DNA from: Gammaproteobacteria bacterium
GTDB lineage: Bacteria; Pseudomonadota; Gammaproteobacteria; Competibacterales; Competibacteraceae
Direction of reading: 5' to 3'
Assembly: GCA_024235035.1 (NCBI GenBank)
Contig: JACKNE010000007.1
Span: 285,539-349,538 of the forward strand
DNA: 64,000 nucleotides
Below are positions 18,613 through 26,516 of this stretch, piece by piece (the first letter of the stretch is position 1; each line of letters starts with the position of its first letter). The notes under the pieces are model-generated. The model saw only the letters and a program-made list of their open reading frames with translations. It was not told the origin of the DNA and searched no databases. The translations under genes and the position numbers were made by a program.

Positions 18613-18639
18613 TCGCTCCTCTCCTGAGGAGAAGAGCGA
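18613..18639. terminator. Hairpin between convergent genes
   Basis: TCGCTC-TCTCC and GGAGA-GAGCGA form an 11-bp stem with one mismatch, placed 15 bp after the activator stop and 22 bp before the end of the convergent gene. There is no long T-run, so termination is plausible but unproven. Confidence 0.4.
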
Positions 18640-18660
18640 CGCTAAACGCCGGTTCCAGAT

Positions 18661-19503
18661 TCAATCGAATTGACGATCATGGCGTGGCGGTGGTGGCGCA
18701 TAGTCATCTTTCTCATCCCAAAAGCGATTGTGCGGTGATCGCCGTCGGTCGCCACCATCGCAATCGATGATCTGTTGCCGACAGAGCGTATCGCGCCAGG
18801 CATACTTCAGGAAGAACTGGGCCATCGGTTGTCGTTGTGGCTCGAACTCCACCTGTCGCGATGGCGACCATTCGCTTTCACCATAGCCAGTACCCGGAGC
18901 AGCCCGCAAGCTACGCGGCGCGCCAGCTGCCGCCGGCGCGCTTTGTTGCCGGGGTTCATCGCCACGCCGATCCTCTTGCCGCCCCTCGGACCAAGGCTGC
19001 GATTGCGGTGGACGATAGGAGGTTGCTTCCTGGAATGCGGCCACTGCAATCACACCCAGCGCCGAGTAGTCGCCCCAGGCGCCGGCGTAGGAATCGCCAG
19101 CATCGGTAAAATAAAAGCGATTGACTCGATTCTTGTCCGTGCGCCAACCTTCATAGGTCTCCTGCTGATGGGGTTCAAGAATATACATCCGTTCGCTCGA
19201 ACGAAGATGAGAACGCTTGCCGGTAATGATATTGCGCCCATCCACAGCGATCACCACGCCCACTCGCTGGTTACTGCGGTTACGAATCTGAATCGAATAA
19301 CGACTACCATGCATAGCCTCCAGGTGGGCCTTGTAAACCGCAGGCTTCCGATCCTGCCTTAGAGGATATTGTGGAAATGATCGACCTCGATCGTTGACGA
19401 CTTCGACTTCCACATCGCGCCTATCGAACGGTTGCGCCCAAAGCATGCTTGGACCCAATAGGATTAGAATCGCTATGAGTCCTGTTGGCCATCTGCTGTG
19501 CAT
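18661..19503 (-). CDS. Secreted protein of unknown function
   Basis: The 280 residues begin with a signal peptide (GLIAILILLGPSMLWA, cleaved before QPFDRR). The central region (about 60-150) looks folded, with YSIQIRNRSNQRVGVVIAVDGRNII and an FYFTDAGDSYAGAWGDYSALGVIAVAAF segment. The C-terminal third is rich in Pro, Gln, Arg and Ser and probably disordered. The domain resembles conserved hypothetical proteins whose role I do not know. Probably periplasmic. It is transcribed away from the two-component system. Confidence 0.75.
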   Translation of the reverse strand: MHSRWPTGLIAILILLGPSMLWAQPFDRRDVEVEVVNDRGRSFPQYPLRQDRKPAVYKAHLEAMHGSRYSIQIRNRSNQRVGVVIAVDGRNIITGKRSHLRSSERMYILEPHQQETYEGWRTDKNRVNRFYFTDAGDSYAGAWGDYSALGVIAVAAFQEATSYRPPQSQPWSEGRQEDRRGDEPRQQSAPAAAGAPRSLRAAPGTGYGESEWSPSRQVEFEPQRQPMAQFFLKYAWRDTLCRQQIIDCDGGDRRRSPHNRFWDEKDDYAPPPPRHDRQFD

Positions 19504-19768
19504 CGATTTGCTCCAGGTTGATTAAAGGTCCACGGCATTTACCCCCGTGGCTTTCGCGGTGTGATCCAGCCTAGGAAGCATCGGCTGAATCTCTACTGAA
19601 TATCTGATATCAGCGGTCCATACCAAATTTCAGCAGGTCAAACTCACCTTAAACGCATGGAAAGAAGATCGGTTTCTGGGCGGTGTGACGATGCAATTCA
19701 GTCCTGATTCACTCTGGCCACCTTAAGCTTTAAACTTACTCAAGAAATTTATTTGGAAGTTTCCCATC

Positions 19769-20104
19769 ATGTCCGACAGATCGAAGCTATTGCGATGCTT
19801 GGCGCTCTTAGCGCTGGCCGGCTTGTTAGCCACCGGCAACGCGCAGGCGCAATCCTATCGGTCATATCGGGGCGGTGATTACGGCCCACCCGCTCGTGGC
19901 CGGTCAGATCGTCCACCGTCTCGTCAGTTCGCCGACCCCGACCGAGCCGCCAATGCCGCCCGCAGGGAGACCGGTGGTCGAGTGTTGGGTGTGCGGGGCG
20001 CTGAACGCAATGGCCGACCCGGTTATCGAGTTCGTGTCTTGCAACCGGATGGACGAGTACGTAACTTCCACTACGATCCGGACAACGGCGCTATGCGCGA
20101 TTGA
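19769..20104 (+). CDS. Small secreted PepSY-like protein
   Basis: 111 residues with a signal peptide (LALLALAGLLATGNAQA). After a Tyr/Arg/Pro-rich linker, the segment AANAARRETGGRVLGVRGAERNGRPGYRVRVLQPDGRVRN resembles a single PepSY-like beta-alpha unit ending in FHYDPDNGAMRD. Short PepSY proteins frequently precede PhoPQ-like two-component genes, as here: the regulator gene starts 58 bp downstream. It may be a periplasmic modulator of the sensor. The residues are too few for a firm family call. Confidence 0.65.
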   Translation: MSDRSKLLRCLALLALAGLLATGNAQAQSYRSYRGGDYGPPARGRSDRPPSRQFADPDRAANAARRETGGRVLGVRGAERNGRPGYRVRVLQPDGRVRNFHYDPDNGAMRD

Positions 20105-20162
20105 AAACGCAGCAAAACTCTCCTCTCTTCCGGCGAAGCAGAGGAGCAAGGTGAGAAGTGAA

Positions 20163-20846
20163 ATGCGCATTTTGATCATCGAAGACGAAGCGCCACTGTT
20201 GGAACGAATCACTGCCCAGTTGCGCGAGCAAGGTTATGCAGTCGACACCGCCGCCGAGGGTCGCACCGGTCTATATCTGGGCCAGGAATACCCTCTGGAT
20301 GCCGCTATCGTCGATCTCGGTCTTCCCGATTTGTCCGGCATCGAAGTCATTCGTCGCTGGCGGGCGGAAGGGCGCAAGTTTCCCATCCTGATTCTGACTG
20401 CCCGTGGTCGCTGGCAGGATAAAGTCGAGGGACTGGAGGCCGGCGCTGACGATTATCTGGTTAAGCCGTTTCATGCTGAGGAACTGTTGGCGCGATTACG
20501 CGCGCTGATTCGCCGCATCGGTGGCTGGACTCGGGCGGTGTTGTGCTGCGGGCCGGTGGCTCTGGATACCGGCGCCCAACAAGTCACTCTGAACGATCAG
20601 CCGGTCGAGGTGACCGCCTACGAGTACAAGCTGCTGGAATACCTGATGTTGCATGCTGGTACGGTGATTTCCAAAACCGAACTGACCGAGCACCTCTACC
20701 AGGAAGATGAAGATCGCGATAGCAACGTATTGGAAGTGCTGGTTGGCCGATTGCGTCGCAAGCTCGACCCGGATCGCACTCTCAACCCTATCGAGACATT
20801 GCGGGGACGCGGTTACCGATTTCGCCTGGAACGCACGTCTGGCTGA
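20163..20846 (+). CDS. OmpR/PhoP-family response regulator
   Basis: A 227-residue regulator. The receiver domain (1-115) has acidic pocket residues in LIIEDEAPLL, the phospho-acceptor in AIVDLGLPDLSG, and the switch/lysine motif YLVKPFHAEEL. The C-terminal winged helix (about 130-225) contains EVTAYEYKLLEYLMLHAG and VEVLVGRLRRKLDPD. The start at MRILIIEDE follows a GAAGTGA leader; the frame is open further upstream but overlaps the previous gene. The next gene, the sensor kinase, begins immediately after the stop, so the pair is one operon. The signal is unknown; PhoP-like divalent-cation or peptide sensing is only an analogy. Confidence 0.93.
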   Translation: MRILIIEDEAPLLERITAQLREQGYAVDTAAEGRTGLYLGQEYPLDAAIVDLGLPDLSGIEVIRRWRAEGRKFPILILTARGRWQDKVEGLEAGADDYLVKPFHAEELLARLRALIRRIGGWTRAVLCCGPVALDTGAQQVTLNDQPVEVTAYEYKLLEYLMLHAGTVISKTELTEHLYQEDEDRDSNVLEVLVGRLRRKLDPDRTLNPIETLRGRGYRFRLERTSG

Positions 20847-22226
20847 ATGCTGATGCATTCTCTCAGCGGTCGCCTGCTGATCGCCGCCAGCGTGGTGCTG
20901 GTTGCCTTTCTTGGCCTGACCGGCTTGACTCTGGATCGAGCGTTCCAGGACAGCGCCTTGGCCGCCGTCCAGGACCGCTTGCAGGCTCAGGTCTATATGC
21001 TGCTCGGCGCCGTCGACATGAACGCTTTCGACCGTCTGACCTTGCCCCAAGCTTTGCCCGAAGCGCGGTTTTCCACCCCGGATTCAGGTTTGTACGCAGA
21101 TGTCATGGATGCCAAGGGCAATCTAGTCTGGCGCTCGCCTTCGCTGCTGGGTATGGCGTTGCCATTCTTTCCAGCGGTCCGCAACCTCGGCGACACTCAG
21201 TTTGCGTCGTTGGAAGCATCGAATGGCGCTCCGCTATTTTTGCTGGCCTTCACGGTCAGTTGGGAAATCACGCCGAATCAATATCGACTTTATACCTTCC
21301 GGGTTGCTGAAACCCAGTGGGATTTTCTCGATCAACTCTGGAGTTTCCGCCGCAGCCTATGGGGTTGGCTACTCGCGGCAACCGGGGTGTTGCTCACCGT
21401 GCAGGGTTTGATTCTGCGCTGGAGCCTGAAGCCGTTGCGACGCGTGGCGACCGAGGTCACCGAGATCGAAGCCGGCCAGCGCATCGAACTCAGCGGTGAT
21501 TATCCTGAAGAACTGCGACCGCTTACGACCAATCTGAATACGTTAGTGCGCCAAGGTCGCACGCTGTTGGAGCGCTATCGAAACGCTCTAGGTGATCTGG
21601 CGCACAGTCTGAAGACGCCACTGGCGGTGCTGCGCGGCGCTTTGGATAACAGCACCTCCCCCGAGGAACTGCGACACGTGCTGGATGAACAACTAGAGCG
21701 GATGAACCGCACGGTGGATTATCAGTTGCAACGAGCGGCTGCCTCGGGGCGGATTGCGTTGAGCGTTCCACTGCCAGTCGCGCCACTAACCCGTCGGATT
21801 CTGGACTCGCTCGCCAAAGTTTACGTCGAGCGTGCTCTGGATTTGCAGTGCGCCGTTCAAAAAAATACGGTTTTTCACGGTGACGAGGGCGATCTGCTGG
21901 AAATTCTTGGCAATCTGGCGGATAACGCCTGCAAATGGGCGCATCGCCAAGTGGTGGTGCGCGCACGGTCTGCTGAATACGACGGGCGGGCGGAATTGGT
22001 GGTCGAGGTCGAAGATGATGGGCCGGGCATCCCGATCGAACAAGCGCCCTTGCTGCTCGACCGGGGGCAGCGGGCTGATCCTACGGTCGCTGGCCATGGC
22101 ATCGGGTTGGCGGTGGTGCGCGATCTGGTCGAAGAGGTTTATTACGGACAACTGGAGATCGGTCGCGGAACGCTCGGCGGAGCTTTGGTCCGGGCGCGGT
22201 TGCGCTTCCAGGCCAATGGAGAGTAG
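20847..22226 (+). CDS. PhoQ-like sensor histidine kinase
   Basis: 459 residues. TM1 lies at about 8-30 and a periplasmic sensor region of roughly 130 residues follows (including DVMDAKGNLVWRSPSLLG). TM2 is near 170-190 (SLWGWLLAATGVLLTVQGLIL), then a HAMP-like linker. The dimerisation domain has the phospho-histidine in LGDLAHSLKTPLAVLRG. The ATPase lobe shows the N-box LGNLADNACKWA, G1 VEDDGPGIP and G2 GHGIGLAVV. The H-box reading AHSLKTPLA is typical of the PhoQ group. Its ATG abuts the regulator stop, so translation is coupled. A second ATG two codons later is also possible. Confidence 0.93.
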   Translation: MLMHSLSGRLLIAASVVLVAFLGLTGLTLDRAFQDSALAAVQDRLQAQVYMLLGAVDMNAFDRLTLPQALPEARFSTPDSGLYADVMDAKGNLVWRSPSLLGMALPFFPAVRNLGDTQFASLEASNGAPLFLLAFTVSWEITPNQYRLYTFRVAETQWDFLDQLWSFRRSLWGWLLAATGVLLTVQGLILRWSLKPLRRVATEVTEIEAGQRIELSGDYPEELRPLTTNLNTLVRQGRTLLERYRNALGDLAHSLKTPLAVLRGALDNSTSPEELRHVLDEQLERMNRTVDYQLQRAAASGRIALSVPLPVAPLTRRILDSLAKVYVERALDLQCAVQKNTVFHGDEGDLLEILGNLADNACKWAHRQVVVRARSAEYDGRAELVVEVEDDGPGIPIEQAPLLLDRGQRADPTVAGHGIGLAVVRDLVEEVYYGQLEIGRGTLGGALVRARLRFQANGE

Positions 22227-22720
22227 GCGAAAGCACGCAGCGCTGGAAGCAAGAAACCCCATCGAATATTTATATTGACATAGCTTTTATCACGTCAACA
22301 ACGACGTACATCTATCTTGGCGTAAGTGTTTATAGGTGTATGTCATGAAATCAAATTCCGGTGGAGCCGTTTCCCCTGAAACGGTACGCATCCAATGCTC
22401 AAACCTGCTACTGGATCGGTAGATAACCTGCCTGGAATAGCAGGGTTTCCGGTTCGATGGTTGTATTTGTAAGACATTGACAGGATATCGAAGTCTGATT
22501 GTGTATCCTTAGTTGTCTCATTTCGATATTGAATTTAAAAGAATACCTCTTGTTTTAAGACACTCGATTTCAATAAAATTCAAAATGATACAGTTAAATT
22601 ATAATTCTTTGATATCGAATCCTGATTGCGCACATCATGTATTATTTTATATAAATCAAATGATTAGAATTTAGACTGTATAATCACACTAAAAACCCTA
22701 ATCATCAATAGAGGTAGTTT
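22227..22720 (+). other. Long AT-rich intergenic leader of the modular secreted protein gene
   Basis: This 494-bp gap has no gene. Its first 200 bp contain a 7-bp hairpin (CCGTTTC-CCCT-GAAACGG) followed by the competing stems described separately. The last 200 bp are AT-rich and probably hold the promoter. A GAGGTAG ribosome-binding site lies 7 nt before the next ATG. Confidence 0.5.
22401..22448 (+). ncRNA. Candidate structured leader with two mutually exclusive stems
   Basis: AAACCTGCTA at 22401-22410 can pair with TAGCAGGGTTT at 22438-22448 (10 bp, one bulged G). A second copy of the 5' strand, AACCTGC at 22425-22431, can pair with the same 3' strand in a shorter hairpin. Two upstream strands competing for one partner is the layout of attenuators and riboswitches, but no known family matches well. 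It could equally be chance in non-coding DNA, about 270 bp before the gene. Confidence 0.3.
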
Positions 22721-25138
22721 ATGCAATGCAATTTTCTCACCCGAAGCTTAGTGGGTATTTCCCTGATGGCAAGCTTGGGGTTAGCGGTGTTGAGTACCAG
22801 TGCATCGGCGCAAACGACGGCGGCGTTGGAATCTCCAGCACCGGGCTCTTTTCAGAAAAGCGGGGTCAGCTTGATTCGGGGCTGGGTGTGTCAAGCGAGC
22901 CGGGTGGAAGTCAGCATCGACGAGGGGCCTTTAGTGGTTGCGGCGTATGGCACCAAGCGCCAGGATACGGAGGCCGCATGCGGTGATAGCAACAACGGGT
23001 TTGGCCTGACGGTTAATTGGAACACGGTGGGCGAAGGCGCGCACCACATTCGCGCTTTTGCCGATGGCATTGTCTTTGCCGAGGCCGATTTTGTGGTCAC
23101 CACCCTGGGTCGAGGTTTTATAACCGATTTAGTGGGGGAATTTATCTTGCGGAATTTCCCCACCACCGGTAACTCACCCAAAATCAAATGGTCCGATCCG
23201 GATCAGAATTTCGTGATTACCAACGATATTCCGGTGCCAGAGAATCCAGAGGCTCCCTCCAACCCGCGTGCAGCGCTGGAGTCGCCGACGCAAGGATCTT
23301 CACAAAGTGGCGTCGGCCTCATCCGGGGCTGGGTTTGCGACGCCCGGCAGGTAGAGATCAGTGTGGATGATCAAAGAGGCGTGTTAACCGCCTATGGCGC
23401 GCCACGTAGCGACACGGAAGAAGCCTGTGGCGATCGCGACAATGGCTTCGGGCTCACGGTGAATTGGAACGACTTGGGTGATGGCGTACACAACGTGCGG
23501 GCCTTTGCCGATGGTGTCGAATTCGCCAACGTTAACTTTGCCGTTGCCACGTTCGGTAGCAGTTTCCTGACCGGGTTGAACAGCCGGCAAACCTTGGCCG
23601 AGTTCCCCACTCCCGATGACACCACCACCTTAACCTGGTCGGAGTCCGACCAGAATTTCGTCATCGCCAAGACCACTGCGACGCAATCCAAGATCGGCAT
23701 TCTTTCATTCATCACTGACGTGTTTAACCGCTTTGCCGTCGCCAGCATCGGCACGGAGTTCGACGATGTGCTCGGCGTGACGGCGGCCAAGGCCGATACC
23801 GGCGCACCGACCCAGCTTACTGGTCTCGCCTGGGCCAATTCGAACCTGAATGATCAGGCCGACGTGCAGTTAACCGCAGACGGACTCCCGGCAACCTATC
23901 GGGATTCTGAGGGCACCATCGCCCAGTTCAGTGACCTCACCACCACCGCAATGACCGTTCGCTTTGTCGATGCCCAAGGCAATACCCGAGGCCAGCCGGT
24001 CAGGGTGTCGATCAATGCCGATATCCTCCAGGTGCTGCGCAACATTGCCCAGCGCATCGCGACCAACGCGGGTGCTCAGAGTGCTGCGGCGAAACAGGGT
24101 TACAGTCGGGTCCAAACCACGGGAACCACCACGGCTACAGGACAGCAGCTTGCTGCAGCGGGCAGCGCCCCGAGGTTTACTACCAGCCCGTTGTTGATCA
24201 ATGCCCAATGGTATGGCGGGTTGAGCCTGGGTGAAATCCTGTGTGCGGTGCAAACGGCAGGCGCCCAGACCGGCCTACTCAGTCAAATTGCGACACGGGG
24301 ATGCCAGGCTACATTGATTAAAGCCTTCCGGGAACGCGCCAACGTCGCTCAGAATGCCCAGGCTCAGGCGTCTTCCGGAAACGCCGTCACCACGGCGCTG
24401 ACAGCGCCCGTGTTCAGCGCTGACAGCGCCGACATTCCTGGTGTGCTCTGCGGGACGGATGGATGTCAGACTATGCCGAGGAAAGCCTCATCGGACCCAG
24501 CCCCTACCGCGCGTCAAGTCCAGGACGACCTCTCTATCGAGGTGGCGGACCCCGTAGCCCAACAAGCGCTTGAGTTCAGCGCCGATATCCCCGAGGCCCC
24601 TTGCGCGGCCACAGCGACCAGCGCCGAATGCTTGAACCCGGTAGCGGCTATTCTCCAAGCTCGTGAGGAAACCGGCCCACCGATTTTACCTAGCAGCCCT
24701 AAAATTCTTACCTCTTACACGGGCAGCACCGAAATCTGTTTCACCGCAACGGCGGAATTCGGAAACCGGGGGGTTTGTACGAAATGCGTGACAGGTAGCG
24801 ATGTAGCTGCAGTCTTCAGAGATAATGGTACTTTATTGATTAAATCCTATTACTATACTTATGGTTGGGGATATGATGAGACTGGCAATTGTCTTCTTGC
24901 CGAAGTGAATTTAGGTGATCCATTTTGGGAGTCCCCTATAACTCCCGACTCAGATGGTAGCTTCACACACAGCGTGAATATCAGTGATGGAGTTATAATC
25001 GGTACGCTTAATCTTACAGGCCACTATGATCCCTCTTCCATATCAGTGATCGAGATTTCTGACTATAGTATTAGTAACGATTATGGAACCGGCAGCATAG
25101 TCCATCTTTCCAGAATACAAACGCTTCATGCGGAGTAA
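22721..25138 (+). CDS. Large secreted protein with two copies of an unrecognised module
   Basis: 805 residues with a signal peptide (GISLMASLGLAVLSTSASA, then QTTAALESP). Two homologous modules of about 125 residues (near 35-165 and 185-310) share the patterns GV-LIRGWVC, YG--R-DTE-ACGD--NGFGLTVNWN and H--RAFADG, and each ends WS--DQNFVI. Two conserved cysteines per module suggest a disulfide. A long Ala/Gln/Thr-rich middle follows, then a cysteine-containing C-terminal region with EICFTATAEFGNRGVCTKC. The modules look like beta-sandwich, Ig-like or carbohydrate-binding folds, but I cannot name the family. Likely extracellular or surface-located. It is monocistronic. Confidence 0.75.
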   Translation: MQCNFLTRSLVGISLMASLGLAVLSTSASAQTTAALESPAPGSFQKSGVSLIRGWVCQASRVEVSIDEGPLVVAAYGTKRQDTEAACGDSNNGFGLTVNWNTVGEGAHHIRAFADGIVFAEADFVVTTLGRGFITDLVGEFILRNFPTTGNSPKIKWSDPDQNFVITNDIPVPENPEAPSNPRAALESPTQGSSQSGVGLIRGWVCDARQVEISVDDQRGVLTAYGAPRSDTEEACGDRDNGFGLTVNWNDLGDGVHNVRAFADGVEFANVNFAVATFGSSFLTGLNSRQTLAEFPTPDDTTTLTWSESDQNFVIAKTTATQSKIGILSFITDVFNRFAVASIGTEFDDVLGVTAAKADTGAPTQLTGLAWANSNLNDQADVQLTADGLPATYRDSEGTIAQFSDLTTTAMTVRFVDAQGNTRGQPVRVSINADILQVLRNIAQRIATNAGAQSAAAKQGYSRVQTTGTTTATGQQLAAAGSAPRFTTSPLLINAQWYGGLSLGEILCAVQTAGAQTGLLSQIATRGCQATLIKAFRERANVAQNAQAQASSGNAVTTALTAPVFSADSADIPGVLCGTDGCQTMPRKASSDPAPTARQVQDDLSIEVADPVAQQALEFSADIPEAPCAATATSAECLNPVAAILQAREETGPPILPSSPKILTSYTGSTEICFTATAEFGNRGVCTKCVTGSDVAAVFRDNGTLLIKSYYYTYGWGYDETGNCLLAEVNLGDPFWESPITPDSDGSFTHSVNISDGVIIGTLNLTGHYDPSSISVIEISDYSISNDYGTGSIVHLSRIQTLHAE

Positions 25139-25323
25139 CGCTGGCTGATTGCCTCTGAGACGGCTGCAAACGCAAAACCCTCACCGCCCTTCTATCTCGT
25201 CTCTATGGTCATGAGAAACCGATAGGCGGTGGGTTCTATCAGGTTTGATGATTACAGCATTTCCAAGCTTATCGCTGGCCTGCAAGCGGCTTGAGCGCCT
25301 GAATGGCTGACGACTCCATCTTC

Positions 25324-26244
25324 TCACCCCGGCAACGGCGGCGGTGGCGTTTCGGTGCTCGGATCTTCGTGAATGATGACATCGGCATTGGGAAACACCG
25401 CCAGAATCGACGCTTCGACCTCATCGGCGACCCGATGCGCCTCCACCAACGGCATGAAATCATCCAGCATCAGATGCAACTGGATGAAATAAGTCTGCCC
25501 GGAACGACGGGTGCGCACATCATGTACCCCTCGCACTTGAGGATGATCGCGCACGATATGCCTGATTTGATCATGCACTTCTGGCGATAGCTCGCGATCC
25601 ATCAGCAACTGGATCGACTCATAACCGATGTGTCCGGCACTGTAGAGAATGTAAAAAGCGATGCCGATGGCGAATACTGGATCTGCATTCGGCCAGCCCA
25701 ACACCGCCAGCCCCAGCGCCACGATGGTCGCACCATTGGTCAGCAGGTCGGTAGCGTAGTGCAGCGCATCAGCACGGATGGCCGTGGACTGGGTCCGGCG
25801 GATGATATGGCGTTGAAACAATAACAGCGCTCCCGTCGCGACCATGGCGAACAACAACACGCCAACACCCACCATGGCGTCATTGACCGATTGCGGATGC
25901 AGCAATCGGTCCACCGCATGCAAGATCAAGAACAGCGCTGAACCGGCGATAAACGCCGCTTGCACCAAACCAGCCAGCGGTTCAGCCTTGCCGTGGCCGA
26001 AGCGATGATCACGATCCGGTGGTTGCAGCGAATAATGCACCGCCAGTAGGTTGATGATCGACGCGGCAACGTCCATCATCGAATCTACCAGCGACGCCAA
26101 GACACTGACCGAGCCGGTCATCAACGCCGCTGCCAATTTGCCGGCGATCAGCATCGTCGCCGTCGCGACCGAAGCATAGGTCGCCAGTCGCAGTAGGCGA
26201 CCGGCTTGCGCCCGGTCGATGGTCATCTGGGGTTCAGGATGCAT
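25324..26244 (-). CDS. Cation diffusion facilitator (FieF/CDF family) metal exporter
   Basis: About 306 residues (E. coli FieF has 300). Six TM helices are predictable. TM2 carries SLVDSMMDVAASIIN with the paired aspartates of the metal site, the loop has HRFGHGKAEPLAGL, and TM5 includes HYATDLLTNG with HxxxD. The cytoplasmic domain contains VHDVRTRRSGQTYFIQLHLMLDD, typical of the dimeric metal-sensing C-terminus. It exports divalent metals such as Zn or Fe using the proton gradient. The start is placed at MHPEPQ; a second ATG six codons later and a much longer upstream frame are alternatives. It is divergent from ptsP. Confidence 0.92.
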   Translation of the reverse strand: MHPEPQMTIDRAQAGRLLRLATYASVATATMLIAGKLAAALMTGSVSVLASLVDSMMDVAASIINLLAVHYSLQPPDRDHRFGHGKAEPLAGLVQAAFIAGSALFLILHAVDRLLHPQSVNDAMVGVGVLLFAMVATGALLLFQRHIIRRTQSTAIRADALHYATDLLTNGATIVALGLAVLGWPNADPVFAIGIAFYILYSAGHIGYESIQLLMDRELSPEVHDQIRHIVRDHPQVRGVHDVRTRRSGQTYFIQLHLMLDDFMPLVEAHRVADEVEASILAVFPNADVIIHEDPSTETPPPPLPG

Positions 26245-26516
26245 GCGATTACATTCGAGCTCGAAGATTGATGGCCCGCATTCTACCTGCGTTCCGCTTT
26301 TCATGCGGCTGAACCATTGCACGAGATAGTCACCCTAAAGATCGTATTGAGATCGTATGCTGACGCATATTCAAGATTCAGCAGAGCAGCGAGAATGAAG
26401 GAGTTGCTTATACTTTGAACTTCCATAGCTTATTCAGTTACTTCGTACTGTCACAATCCGTGGCGGTGGCTTATGCTGTGTTCCGAACAATTTCCAGCCG
26501 GAAGGAATTTTACCCT

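Noticed and set aside
22369..22460. Resemblance of the leader to a c-di-GMP-I riboswitch
   Set aside because: The ACGCA and GGTTTCCGGTTCGATGG segments recall the class, but the conserved ACGCAAAGCC core and GNRA loop/receptor pairing are absent.
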